A stretch of 64,000 nucleotides of DNA from Sepioteuthis lessoniana (GCA_963585895.1 CAUZXS010005775.1:7501-71500); one strand, 5' to 3'; positions 1-12,077 are shown, counted from the first letter of the stretch. Notes: generated by a model not told the origin, from the sequence alone. Numbers and translations: made by a program.

Positions 1-689
1 CAAAACAAAAAAAAACAAAAAAAAAAAACTATGAATGGCTAAATCTAATAAAATTTTTCTGTAGTTTCTTGATTGTAAAAATGTGTTGTATCGTCGAGGT
101 GACTGATCCACAGAGAAGAATGAGTGCTTAATATATTTATTCAGCACCAGTATCCAGTGTTAAACAGATACATATAAAAACACAGTACAATGAGTGACTA
201 ACAATTAACAAGAGAATTTTCAAGAATTGAGGAGGATCAAATACTGTATAGCCAAATGAAGTAAGATGAGTCCGAATGTTAATCAGCTTATTAAATCAAC
301 CCTCAAATTCTTTTATCATAAGCTATTTATGGCTATAAGCTAGTCCATCTAGTAGAGTGTTGAAGGGATGTTTAGCTCCTCTACAACAAAATGATACTAA
401 ACCCCAGTCAAGAATGTTATCTAATGATATGTGTTTTATACATTAAAAATTTAAACTGTAGTGGTACCATTCCTATTTTGATTGGCAGTGAACTCTTCCA
501 ATAAAGATATAACAGTTGGCTATAATCTATTCAGTGATTTGGTAGCAAAGGCTATACTGGTGACATTGTATTACTTGTTTTCTGTAATATAAATTTTATT
601 CTCTTATAATATTCTAAGTATGAGTTTGTCATCTTTTATGCCCTTTTCTGAGGACATAATCACAAACCGTGTATGTATTTACCAACTTC
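1..689. other. No recognisable gene or repeat
   Basis: AT-rich sequence without a long frame or any of the repeat families seen elsewhere. The part at 100-200 (gaggtgactgatccacag, tatttattcagcaccagtat) has the feel of a long terminal repeat or retroelement end, but nothing supports that further. Confidence 0.3.
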
Positions 690-925
690 TCTGCATGGAC
701 AGGATGTGGCAGATTTTAATGGGTTTAGATTCAGTCTTCCTTCTCCTAGACTGGTTGCCTAACCAAAGCTAAAGAACCCAGTACACATAGCTGGAAAGAT
801 AATAATTGGATTCATATCTTTCACCAAAGGCATTAGTGTTATGCTAAATGCAATCAGCTTTGTCCAGGATTTGAACTCATGTTATATGTCCATTTCCTAT
901 GATGATAACTATTACACAGTCAGCA
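690..925 (-). mobile_element. SINE-D, full length
   Basis: Reverse complement of a tRNA-like head (B box catgagttcaaatcctggac), the shared middle block, and the tail with cttctcctagactggttgcc and gacaggatgtggcagatttt. Confidence 0.65.
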
Positions 926-1409
926 TACAAACCACATATTCCCAGCCTATCAGCATTTAAGACATGACGTAATGTATTATCAGTATCTATGACTGTAAGC
1001 CTAATATAAATGCAGCTTAAATCTGATCATGAATACCAATCTTTGAAAACAAAAAAAAAACTAATCAATTGAGTATGGAAACGAAGGAGAAACTTGTTGT
1101 CACTTGGCCATCAGGAAAATGCACCAAATAATTTCTGGAAAAAAAGAATACTGCAAGAAATGTGAAAATTAAATATCCCTAAGAAATGTGGAATGGATTC
1201 CCAAAATATTCAAAGTGAACAATTCCCAAGAATATCAAATTAAAATTTTTGCTGTTTTTGTTTGGGGGGAAAAAGAAAAAAAACTCTTTGTTCTAAAAAT
1301 TTAATTCATTAAATGCAACTTGTTGAATCATCTTTTGGTAATTGATTTAGTTTGTTCTGACGGCTTTGTGGAGTTGATTAGAAAATCTAATTCTTTTTTT
1401 TTTCTTAAG

Positions 1410-1968
1410 AGTGAGAAAAATAAAGTTAGAGGAAAAGTGATGAAAGGGAAGAAAAGAAAGTGGAGAGGAAAGAAAATGAAGAGGGAGAAGAAAAGAGGAA
1501 ATGAGGAAGCCAAAAAGTAAGGTGGAAAAGGAAAGAAGAGAGGGAAAAAGTGTCAACAAGAGAGAATAAAAGGAAAAATGGTGGAGATAAAAAAATGTGT
1601 GTGAGAAACAAGAACAAAGAAGGCAAAGAAGAGAAAGCGAGGAGAAAAATGGAGAAAAAAAATGCAAAGAAAGCTTTAAAGAAAAGGGTGAAAAAAAACT
1701 TGAAAAAGGATAAAATGATACAAAAAGTGAGGAAAAGAAAGGAGGAAGGAAAAGAAAGAGTGGGAAGATATGGGGAAGGAAGGGAGAATAAAAGAGAAAG
1801 GGATGAAGAAAACAAAAAAGAAAGGAAAAGGAATGAAAAGAAGTGAGGAAAATGAAAAAGGACATTAATGAAAAAGAATGAAGGAAAGAAAAATAGAAGA
1901 GAGAGAATGATGAAGGAAAAAAGGGGAGAGAATTATTTTTGAGAAAGGGTGAAAAGAAAAAAAAATTT
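1410..1968. repeat. Polypurine tract of about 560 bases
   Basis: The plus strand is almost only A and G (aaagaaagtggagaggaaag and similar). Long Lys/Glu/Arg and Ser/Phe frames on the two strands are a by-product of composition, not genes. Confidence 0.85.
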
Positions 1969-2619
1969 GACAAAAGACTTTTTTGCAAGCTAAAGCAAAC
2001 ATTAAATTAGCAAATATTCAGAATTTCCAATATTTTTTAATAATTATATTCAGTCTGTTTTTATCTGATACAACATTTTACAGAGTCTTCAGCAACAATA
2101 TAAAGTCCTCAACATTTTTACAAACCAGGTCACCTTTTCAGAAATATCGAAATTTCCTTTGGTATTTTAGAGATAAATTGTGGTTTTACAAGCATATTTT
2201 TCAATTCCTAACAGAAATTATTGAACAACACCTATGAAACCAAAATATGGATATTTACACCAAGTAAGAAGAGAGTCTTGAAGCGGGTGGGGTGATTCTA
2301 GTGTTATTGTACATGTGCACTCATTTGATTTCAATTTGAAAAACAATTTTATGTTTTTTTTAAATTTAACTAATTAGACCCTCAAAGTCATAGCAATTAT
2401 TTTTTATTTAAAAAAAGAAAAAAAAAAAAAAAAGTTATGAAGTGGGGTTCATTTTTACATTCTTATTCAATGTAGAATGATCACCCATTTCCAAAATAGC
2501 TATATCAAAAAAAATTATTTTACAGTTTATAAGGTGGGATTCATTTTTACATTCTAACTCAATGTAGAATGATCACCCATTTTTATATATATCTCGATTT
2601 GATTTGTTATTTAATGATC
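1969..2619. other. AT-rich unique stretch
   Basis: It holds a direct repeat of about 45 bases (gggttcatttttacattctt at 2447 and gggattcatttttacattct at 2537, each followed by caatgtagaatgatcacccat-like sequence). An open minus-strand stretch at about 2085-2140 (DLVCKNVEDFILLLKTL) ends in a stop and has a weak acceptor. Confidence 0.4.
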
Positions 2620-2822
2620 TATCAACTTTCTCAGGTTATTTAATACCAAATCCATTTTATTTTTGGAAGGACAGTAGTGCAACTATTTAACCAAAAGGAT
2701 AAGGGAGTTAATCCCTTTCCCAAGAGTATTTTTCCAAAAGTAAACATAATAGCACGACGGGAATTTGAACTCATGTACGATATCACAGTCTAGCACTTTA
2801 ACCATTAAACACTATCGTATTA
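2620..2822 (-). mobile_element. SINE-C
   Basis: In reverse complement: a tRNA-like head (gtttaatggttaaagtgcta; B box atgagttcaaattcccgtcg), the middle block shared with SINE-D, then the tail block ggtatttaataacc-like sequence shared with Repeat A heads. Confidence 0.65.
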
Positions 2823-2934
2823 ATAATTTGACCTGTCTGCTTATTTGCTTTTTCCAATGCTAACTGTTCTGGAAATGATTATTCTATCTACATTGAATTA
2901 AAATGCAAAATGTCAAACATGGTTTAAATGTCAA

Positions 2935-3250
2935 AGTTCTATTTAACCCACTGAGAGGACCTTCTAAAGTGCGACCACTCTGGGCCCGAGTGGACCCAGG
3001 AGTGATGGTAATGAAGGGGTACTCCGCATTCCCTGAAGCTCTGGCATTACTGATTGTTTAGTATCATATCTAGGACTCTTATTGGCGGTAGGTTCTTACC
3101 CCTTGGCAGAGATGCAGTCGGTGTATTCAACAGCCCCAGCCGACTGGGCCAAGATTGTTTCGTGTCATATCCAGGACACTCATTTGGGGGTCTTACCCCT
3201 CTGTAGAGAAGCATTCGGTGTATTCTGCAGCACCCCCCTGCCAACTTGAC
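2935..3250 (+). repeat. Repeat A tail with a duplicated end
   Basis: The tail runs from gttctatttaacccactgag to cagccccagccgactgggcc at about 3152, and a second truncated tail (gtgtcatatccaggacactc ... gtagagaagcattcggtgta) follows to 3250. Confidence 0.75.
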
Positions 3251-3371
3251 TGCATTGAAACGGTGTCAGAGAACTGAATTCAAATCAATGAAGATGGGGG
3301 AAGTACTTTTGGTCTGACATCATAAAAAGTGACTGAATTCCAGTCATGCTACTGTGTTCATTTTCAGGAAA

Positions 3372-3490
3372 GGTATTAACTCTTTTTTCCTCTACTAGCC
3401 ATGTGTTAAATAATGCCTCTTTTGTTATTCTACAAGGATGGCTTCGGCATTAAATAACCCACAACGGTTGATATGCCATTAAACAAGAAA
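3372..3490 (+). mobile_element. SINE-C, 3' half
   Basis: ccatgtgttaaataatgcct, ctacaaggatggcttcggca and attaaataacccacaacggt, then tgatatgccattaaac. The tRNA head and middle are missing. Confidence 0.55.
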
Positions 3491-3603
3491 TACAAACTAA
3501 ACAAATCAATATATTTACCCAACTTCCCACCATTTGACATGAAAACATTTCATAGTGGGGAGGGAGTATGCACAAATCAAGACTAATTTAGGGCTAGCAC
3601 AAA

Positions 3604-3810
3604 ATAATTGCCAGCCAAATCTGTCCATTCTGGATCAGAGTGAAACTGGGAGGAATAACAATGAATACTCCACATTCCCCAAAACTCCTGGACTGAAAAC
3701 CTACCATCAGATGACTTAGTGTCATATCAGGACACTCATTTGGAGGTGGGGGTCTCATCTCTGTGGAGATGCAGTTGGCATATTTCACTGCTCCAGCCGA
3801 CTGGGCAGCA
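3604..3810 (+). repeat. Repeat A tail
   Basis: ctggatcagagtgaaactgg, ccacattccccaaaactcct, tcaggacactcatttggagg and ctccagccgactgggcagca. Confidence 0.7.
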
Positions 3811-4287
3811 GTTTCTTTCCAATATTTATGATCCTGCCATTTTGAATCTGTATGTCAGTTACAGGATGCACTCATGTTGTTCCCCAAGATGACATAAGGT
3901 TATAGAAGATTTCAATAATGTTAAGAATGTGGCTCTCTTTATTGCTTATTTCTTCATATTCATTGTAAAATATAGGGCCACAACAATCTCAGAAACAAGT
4001 CTATTTTACAAAGGTCTTATTAGCTCAAAACAAATACTTTTTAATTCTTCATAATTGCTGAGAGTGTATGAATGGTTGTAAACCTTACTTTGTATCTTCC
4101 TTTCAACAGATTAGGATCTTACTCAGTAGGCTAAAGAGCTACATTTAAGAAGTGGCATCATAAGATTTAACAGTAAGCACAGATGCAACACTCTTATCTT
4201 AGAAAGAAGTGCTAATCTATACAATATTAATTCAGTCATTTTGATTGGAACTCTGAAGCATTTTTCATCTGTTACCAGTTTGCCATA

Positions 4288-4482
4288 ATCATATTTACCC
4301 AACCCCTCCACTTGGGCAGGATATGACACAAGGTCAATTTTTTAAGCGGAGTTTAACAGGTTTGAATTCAGAGTTTTCCTTCTCCTAGACTAGTTGCCTC
4401 ACCAGGGCTGAAGAGCCTAGTCTGCCCTACTATTTACCCGTAGCTGGAGGGAGAATAATTGGATTCATACTTTGCCATAATA
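4288..4482 (-). mobile_element. SINE-D body and tail
   Basis: gggcaggatatgacacaagg, aagcggagtttaacaggttt, ccttctcctagactagttgc and gctggagggagaataattgg. The tRNA head is absent. Confidence 0.7.
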
Positions 4483-4944
4483 GAATTTCTCATTTGTCAA
4501 TTGTTAGACCAAGGTGTCTCTACATTGAAAAGCTTCAGTTTCAATTTCATAAGTGATTGAATGAATAGAAGATTAAATTGATAAAATAAAAACTGGACAA
4601 AACCTTTCAATATTTTGGTGGGATTGGCTGAATTATTAATCTTTGATCCAAATTTTATCAATTTGATGCAAAATAACAGTATATTGTAAAACATGTATGA
4701 ATTTATTATTTCATCAATTTTGTATTCTTATAATTAAAAAAATTTTTTTTAATACAATGTTGTATATTTACACACACGTGTGTATGTGCATTTGGATGTA
4801 CAAAATACATACTAAAACAGTGCATAGTTGTCACTGTCTTATGTGGTGGGTTTGTGACAAACCAAATGTGATATAATTTAGAGAGTGCCCAATATCTGTG
4901 ATAGAGCTATTATAAAATAACAATAATAAATAAATATGAGATTT

Positions 4945-5130
4945 TATATATATCTAATTGCATGGACGCTTATCTGCGACCACTGGTTTCATGCTGTCTT
5001 ACTACAACAATTATCGGGCATTCAATCTCTCAAATATCTTTCTTCACTGCCTGGTGATTGTCGTAATAAGGCAGCATGAAGCGCTGAGTCACAGATAAAC
5101 ATCCATGCTATTAAATGAATATATATAAAA
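4945..5130. repeat. Foldback element
   Basis: The left arm (catggacgcttatctgcgac ... catgctgtcttactacaaca) pairs with the right arm (tgtcgtaataaggcagcatg ... cagataaacatccatgctat). The arms are about 70-75 bases around a short loop. It is followed by (TA)n at 5138-5198. Confidence 0.65.
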
Positions 5131-5137
5131 ACTAATA

Positions 5138-5139
5138 AA

Positions 5140-5198
<59 letters not shown>
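5138..5198. repeat. (TA)n microsatellite
   Basis: About 30 TA units. Confidence 0.9.
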
Positions 5199-5199
5199 C

Positions 5200-6194
5200 C
5201 ACTTTCGTGTTTGTGTGTTTAAATCCAGGTGGAAGGACAGATATTATACTTAGATCCTTATCAAAAGGATTGACAGTTCTGCTTAAGTCTTGGACAGAAT
5301 GTGCAGATACTACACTAATCCTTGAAATAAGTGTCAATCTCTACAAAAATAATCCAATGATTTTGATGAGAACTATCATATGAATCCTATTAAGAACCAT
5401 TTGGCAAACTGTCATTAAAAAAAAAAAAAAAAGAACAACCTAATTCTGATGTAGGAGGGAAAAGTAGCAGAAACGGGATTTCCAATAAAGACGAGAAACC
5501 AAAAGAGAATAATTAAAGAATGCTTTATAAATTATTCTGGAAGCCAAAAACAAATTATGAAAATAAGGAAAGCAAATTGAAAATTAAATTTGTTCTGAGT
5601 GCATCAATCCCTCCCTTGCATCAGCCCCAGGGAAGCAGAGAAGAAGTTAAAAGCAATAACATTACTTCGACATTAAAGAAAAAAAAAAGATTCCCAATGT
5701 TACTATTTTGCATATCAACTACTCTAATTATTTGTGTATGAGACTCACTATTTTATCAGATTTTTCAGCCCAGAAGTTAGGAGTGCATATTATATACAAG
5801 AACTTTTTTTCCAACAACATACATCGACATATTTAAGATTGTATAACCAAAAGTTATATCATTAGTTCAAACTAACTAATGTCTAACAAATACTAACATT
5901 ATACTGCGACAGAAAAATAGCCACAGGAATTCATATTTGTTTATAATATTTGTTCTACAGTGAACTAATTTTTGCTGAAAATTTCTTACATTTTATATCA
6001 ACATATCTTTGCCTTTACTCTGAATATTCTGTAAATTCTCTATTATAAAACATAATATAAACTATATAAATTCTTAGGTTTAGTTTGATGCAAATTAGAT
6101 AAAAATGTTAAATTTATACTAAATTTAATAAGAATTTAGCTTCCACTTGTTCTAATAAGTCAATGTGTATTACACACAAGAGATGTTCTTTCCA
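5200..6194. other. Unique AT-rich stretch
   Basis: Poly-A at 5417-5432 and a plus-strand frame at 5520-5741 with no splice support. I see nothing functional. Confidence 0.4.
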
Positions 6195-6606
6195 GATTTG
6201 GTTTTATGACATATCAACCATTGTAGGTTATTAAAGGCCAAATTCATTTTTATACATATATGTAGTTCAATTTCAAATAATTCAGTTCAGTATAAGTACA
6301 TTTTATTGTTTATGCACAGTTAAATGTAAAAATTGTTCTATTTCTAAGAATTCTATTTTACATATGTACACTGTTCAGTTCTATTTGACCCATAGATAGG
6401 ATCCTCTCATGTGCTCCCACTCTGGGCCAGAGTGGACCTGTTAGCAATGGCAATGAAGGGATACTCTGCATTCCCCACAGCTCCAGCATTATTAGAGCCT
6501 TGCCTTCAGATTGTTGTGTGTCATATCCAGGAGACTTGTTGGGGGGAGTCTTACTTCTCTGCAGAGAAGCAGTCAGTGTATTCTGCGGCCACAGCTGACT
6601 GAGCCA
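6195..6606 (+). repeat. Repeat A, short complete copy
   Basis: Head gacatatcaaccattgtagg, a few subrepeats, then the full tail with ctctgggccagagtggacct and ending cacagctgactgagcc. Confidence 0.8.
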
Positions 6607-7184
6607 TCCAGAATTTTGTATCCGAAAGTTAGGGGTGTGTGTTATACATGACTATTTACAGTACACAAAACTCTTGGAAATTAAAATTTGAAATATTTCT
6701 CAAAAAAGAAAAAGAAATGATTTTAAATAACATTCTTTATTGTGGAGGGATTTTTGCGAGATGTGTGAAAATTCCATTTGTAAATTGTTCAATGATGATA
6801 CTGATGCTTTGATATTGGAAGATTTTAATCAGCATATCTAATCATCTGTTATATTGAGAATGTGGTTGATTAAGAATTAATTTTTAAATGATGTAAAACA
6901 TACAAAATCATCCCTGAATTTCAAACTGGAATGAAACTGACCTAATCTCAAAGAGTATTTTAAGTGAATTGCCCTAATGCAGATTACTCTGAAGTGTCAT
7001 TTTTGATGGGTTACTCTTACATATATATATGTATACACGCACACAAATACACACTGTGCAAAAAGTCCTAAGCCTCAATAAGAGCCATCACTGAATATTT
7101 TTAACTGAGATCTGTAAGATATTCACAAAATGGGTCCCAAGAATGCTTAAAACTGAGCACAAACAGAAAACAGTCCTCTTCAGG

Positions 7185-7258
7185 ATTTGAACACGGGTTG
7201 CTGTGTCCATTTCCTATTACAATATCTATTACACCATAGGTGGCTCCTTGAAGTTAGT
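7185..7258 (-). mobile_element. SINE head fragment (SINE-D like)
   Basis: aggatttgaacacgggttgc and tccatttcctattacaatat, ctattacaccataggtgg form the reverse complement of a tRNA-like head with A and B boxes. Confidence 0.5.
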
Positions 7259-7671
7259 TTTATATATTATAAATAAAACATCTACTTTTAAACTCTAAAT
7301 GTAAGGAAGAAAATAGAAGCAGGAAAAATCCTAAAATGGAAGCAATGATTTTGTAAATAAAGAAAAAATAATGTAGTTCTGACATTAACACCATAATTTT
7401 TTAGATAATCACTGCAATGACATTTATTTTCCAAAAATGGAGGATTTTAAGCATAAGACATTAGTTCATCTTTGCTCTGAAAATCATTGATGGAAATATA
7501 CAACTTTCTACATCTTAGCCTCATCTTCCCTTTTGTATCACCTGGTGTTTCTCCTCTTTCTCCTCTGAGTGATTTTGACTTAGCTCAACTCAAGGTTAAG
7601 TTAAACTGAAAGCATCTGATTCCCATCATATCTCCTAAGTTAAGGAGCAATGAGCCTGTTTAGTACCTAAA

Positions 7672-7989
7672 TGGGTGACAACTAAGGTTCTGTAAGCAAC
7701 CAAAAACTTGTTATTCAGTCTAAAGAAGGCTTAGTAAATAACAATGGCTGGTACAATAAGCAACTCAAGACCTTTATGCAAGTCTAAGCTTAGCAGAGTA
7801 AATAACTACTCATTCTTCATTTTCTTTATTCTATTCACTAAAGTGATATGAAAAGATTTCAGTCATGTGAAGCTCCTGTGTTCCCTACTAGCCAATGAGA
7901 CTGACAATCATCTCAATGCATATACAAACAGAAATATTGGCAGGCACTGTAAGCAACCTGAAGCCTTCTGCCAGACTAAGCAAATTTAA

Positions 7990-8023
<34 letters not shown>

Positions 8024-8132
8024 AAGCAAACAAACAAACCCAGTGACGGTAAGCAACTTGAGGCCTTGTGTAAGGCTAAGCAAAGCAGAGTAAGTTACAA
8101 CAGAAGGTACTGTAAGCAAACTGAGTTGGATG
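7672..8132. repeat. Degenerate tandem repeat, unit about 60-90 bp
   Basis: The unit contains ctgtaagcaacctgaggcct and tgccaggctaagcaaagcag or close variants, seen at 7690, 7760, 7950, 8050 and 8110. A poly-A run (7995-8021) interrupts it. Confidence 0.6.
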
Positions 8133-8799
8133 TTGTTTGGGTTTTATGGGATATCAACCTTTGTAGGTTATTTAAAACCAAATCCATTTTTATACAAATA
8201 AGCAGTTCTATTTCAAATAATTCAGTTTAGCATGAGTACATTGTTCAATTGTCAAAAACATTTCTATTTCAAGATATTCAGTTTAGTCAAACAGTTGTAA
8301 TTCAGCCAATTCAGTTTAGTATACATATAGATTTTGTTTACACACAGTTAAATGTTGAAACAGTTCTAGTTCAAACCATCTAGTTTAGTGTAAGTACAAT
8401 TTCAATGTCAAAAACAGTTCTATTTCAAATAATTCAGTTTAGCATAAGTATGCAGTTTACATGTAAGTACAGAGCTTAATTGTGAAAACATTTCTATTTC
8501 AAGCTATTCAGTTTAGTCAAACAGTTCTATTTCAAACAATTCAGTTTAGCATAAGTACACAGTTTAGTTCTATTTAACCCATAGGTAGTGCCCTATCAGG
8601 TGCAGCCACACTTTGCCAGAGTGGACCAGGGAGTGATAGCAGTGAAGGGATGCTCCACATTCCCCAAAGCTCAAGCATCACTGAAACCTCACCATCAGAC
8701 TGTTTAGTGTCATACATCCAGGACACTCTTTGGTGGAGGTCTTACCCCTCTACAGAGAGTGCAGTCAGTGTATTCTTCAGACCCAGCTGACTGGGCAAA
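8133..8799 (+). repeat. Repeat A, complete copy
   Basis: Head gggttttatgggatatcaac, about seven degenerate subrepeats (caattcagtttagcataagt), tail ending gacccagctgactgggc. It interrupts the 'aagcaacctgagg' tandem array. Confidence 0.85.
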
Positions 8800-8885
8800 A
8801 GCAAACTGAGGCCTTGTGCCATACTTAGTGAAACTTGGTAAATGACAACACCAGATACAGTAAGTGACCTGAGGCCTGTGTTCTC
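8800..8885. repeat. Continuation of the same tandem repeat
   Basis: agcaaactgaggccttgtgc and cagtaagtgacctgaggcct resume the array after the Repeat A copy at 8133-8799. Related words recur near 51310 and 51450. Confidence 0.55.
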
Positions 8886-8948
8886 TTTTACATAAATTGT
8901 AAAACAGAAGCAATAGTTGAGAAAACTTGGTAACTTTTTCTTTCCTAC

Positions 8949-9020
8949 CATGAGTCGATCAACCATCATCAGAAGAGGATTACCCCAGTATCCAAGCTTT
9001 ATATCCAATGATAAAATCTG
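8949..9020 (-). CDS. Exon 7 (last visible) of the unidentified minus-strand gene
   Basis: The acceptor taagtttattttccag is followed by exactly 72 open bases and a gtagga donor. The 24 codons include QILSLDIKLGYWGN and PLLMMVDRLM, phase 0 in and out. The pattern of Leu, Trp and charged residues is like an alpha-helical repeat protein, but I cannot assign a family. A tandem 'aagcaacctgagg' satellite and a Repeat A copy lie just downstream in transcription. I found no convincing next exon or terminal exon between 1 and 8948, so the gene may continue beyond the window. Confidence 0.55.
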
Positions 9021-9409
9021 CTGGAAAATAAACTTAAAATTAGAAATAAAACATCCAAAAAATGAAATTGCTATATATATATATATTTAAAGCAATTTAA
9101 TTTTTTGATATTCCCAGATATTGAAAATGTCTCAGAATGTTAAAATTAATCAAATTTTTGATTAATTTTTCTTTTCGTCTTTTAAGCATCTTTTGTGAAT
9201 CTAGAAATTTTGCACAAGTCTGTTAAGAATGTTAAAATCCTCACATCTAATCATAATTTACATAATAATGATCACTTCTTTAGTGGGAGGCAGCATTATC
9301 AACTTCATAGAATTCTTGGTTCATGAGAATGTATTTTCATCTAGCATTTCCATGATGTGGTCAAAAAACCAACAAAGCTTGGTGGGATGATAAGGTAATG
9401 CTTGTGTAT

Positions 9410-9556
9410 GCAGGGTTAGTGGTAATGATGTCCTGGGTATGATACTAAACTGATCTGATGGTGAGGCTCTTGTTCTGAAGATCTGAGGAGTATAGAGCAT
9501 CCCTTTGTTGCAATTACTCCCAGGTCCATTTTGTCCGAGAGTGGTAGTACATGTTA
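9410..9556 (-). repeat. Repeat A tail, inverted
   Basis: ctgggtatgatactaaactg, atctgatggtgaggctcttg and attactcccaggtccatttt are the reverse complement of the tail. Confidence 0.65.
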
Positions 9557-9649
9557 AGATCCCATCCATGGTTCAAATAGATCTATTAAAAATAATTTGT
9601 ATTTAACGAGAATACTTGATACCATAGTAACTCTAAGAATATCTGGCCT

Positions 9650-10374
9650 TGGTTTGGTGGCATTTCAACCATTGTTGGTTATTGAATGCCAAATATGATT
9701 TTATATGATTTTTAAATGAATAGTTTGTAGGTAACTTTTTTAACTGTTTGCAAACAGTTAAATAGTTTCAAGTTTTGACATCTGACACTAAAAGTTTTTT
9801 TGCACACTGTTGAATGATTTCAAGCATTGGTCTTTAATACTAGTAATTCAATGTGTGTTTGGGTTTTATAGCATATCAACCTTTGTAGGTTATTTAATGC
9901 CAAATCCATTTTTATACAAATAAACAGTTCTTTTTCAAACAATTCAGTTTAACATAAGTACACAGTTTGTCATAAATATTTATATTTCAAACAATAGAGT
10001 TTAGCATAAGTACTGTTTCATTGTCAAATACAGTCCTATTTCAAACAATTCAGTTTAGGCTAAATATGCAATTTACATGTGTATTTCAAGCAGTTCAGTT
10101 TAGCATAAATATGCAGTTTAGATATTAAAACCGTTCTATTTCAAGTAATTCAGTTTAGCATAAATAAAGTTTAGTTCTATTTGACCCATAGACAGGATCC
10201 TATCAGGTGCTACTACTCTAGGCCAGAGTGGACCTAGGAGCGATGGCAATGAAGAGGTACTCTGCATTTCCCAAAGCTCCAGCATTACTGGAAACTCACC
10301 ATCTGATTATTTAGTGTCATATTCAGGCCACTCAGGGGTGTCAGTGTATTTGACAGCCCCAGCCACCTGGGCAA
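9650..10374 (+). repeat. Repeat A: head-only copy followed by a complete copy
   Basis: A diverged head (tttcaaccattgttggttat) and sparse subrepeats at 9650-9845; a complete copy from gggttttatagcatatcaac at 9856 to cccagccacctgggcaacta at 10374. Confidence 0.8.
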
Positions 10375-10451
10375 CTAGTAATTCTATATATCAAACTTTG
10401 CACAGTTAAATGGTTTTAAGTATCACTATCTAACATTAGTAATTCTAGTTA

Positions 10452-11266
10452 TCAACGTTGGTTAGTTGGGTTTTATGGCATATTAACCCTTAATGCCAAA
10501 TCCTTTTTATACTTTTTATGTTAGATATATATGATTTGTAAATATTTATCACATAACATTAAATTTGCACACAGTTAAATAGTTTGTCAATAACATTTTT
10601 TAACAAGCCAGAAATCATTTTTTTGGATACAGTTAAATGGTTATACATATGATTTGAAAGTCAATAGTTTATAAGTAATCTTATTTTTAAATGAGTCAGT
10701 TCTAATTTGTTTGCTCATAAGTATTACTATTGTTTGCACACAGTTAAATGGTTCCAAATATGCCAACATAAATAGTTTTATTTTGTAATAGTAATGAAGA
10801 GGTACTCTTCCTTCCCCAAATTCTATGATTGGAGCCTATCAAATGTTGTTAAATGACTTACCAAGGACATTAAATGGTTTAAAGTATTGCTATTTAATGC
10901 TAATAATTCTATTCAACAGTATTCATTCTTTTATGCTCAGATAAATGGTTTCAAGCATTGTTATGTAATACTAATTGTTCTATTTAACAATCATTTGTTG
11001 GCTCACAGTTTAATAGTATTGTAAACGATTAGTACTATTCAACCTATCAGTGGGACCCAAACAGATATTATCATTCTGGGTCAGAGTGGACCTGGAAGTA
11101 ATGGCAACAAAGGAGTAATCCACATTCCCCAAACTCCAGGACTGAAGCCTCACGATCAGATTGTCTAGTGTCATAGCCAGGACCCTTGTTGGGAGGGGGG
11201 ATTTTGTTATTAACCCTTCTGCAGAGATGCTATCAGTATATTGTACGGCTCCAGTTGACGGGGATA
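10452..11266 (+). repeat. Repeat A, complete copy
   Basis: Head ttatggcatattaaccctta, subrepeats with 'cacacagttaaatgg' and 'aagtattgctat', tail to cggctccagttgacgggg. Confidence 0.8.
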
Positions 11267-12077
11267 AAATATATAATGAATGAAATTCCCGAATCTCTCA
11301 GCATAAAATAACCCTAGATGAGTTAACAGGCCATTTTCTCTGACTGTGCTCAACTACACAGAATGAATTTGAATCCCTAACCTCAGGTCAAGAAATAACC
11401 AGACATGCTGTTAAAATAAAAATAAAAAGAATTAAACTGTTTCTTCATCTATAGAGACTAGATAAACAAACACTGCCCACCAATCATCAACACAGATTTA
11501 ATATCGGCAAGTTGGCCAATATTTAAGTTATATAAATGTGTTATCGTTTAATTGATCTGGAGCTGTGACTTGAGGAGTGAAAATGATCAATAACCATAGA
11601 TCAATCTTTGATGACAAAGTCAGACATCTATCTTTAAATTCTCCATCTTGGTTTAATCTGTCTAATCAAAGTGATATAAACCTTTGGATATCAAAGACCT
11701 TTGCCTTGAAGAGTAAAATGCCATCTACAGCATCAGATATCACAAATGAATACATCTCTGCATACTAACATATCTGTCCATGTGTAAGTGAGATAAGTTT
11801 GTATGTCAAACTGACTGGACTGAATTTGACATTTTATGCCAAAACAAAGAAATGAATAAATGTTTAACTTTTTGAAGAGTTGAGGGAATTAAATGTAGAT
11901 TGTAAGATATTTACCGTTTCCTTTAAAACAATGAGATGATATGACAAAATAAAAATTGAAACAAGAAAAATAATTTCAAAGTAAAGGCCAATAATTATCA
12001 GTAACATCTTTTCCAGATATTTTTAAAAATATCAACTTTTTTAAAGAGTAATCTAACTTAAATTTTATGCGTGTGCA

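Noticed and set aside
1347-1988. 213-codon frame on the minus strand and several Lys/Glu-rich frames on the plus strand
   Set aside because: They are the translation of the polypurine tract; composition alone explains them.
2085-2140. Minus-strand exon reading DLVCKNVEDFILLLKTL
   Set aside because: The acceptor (gatatttctgaaaag) is weak and a stop follows at once.
3920-3985. Terminal exon of the minus-strand gene ending MNMKK with AATAAA just after the stop
   Set aside because: The acceptor has a poor pyrimidine tract and the untranslated region would be only about 20 bases.
7672-8885. CRISPR-like array of spaced repeats
   Set aside because: The units are degenerate, have no constant-length spacers, and the context is clearly eukaryotic.
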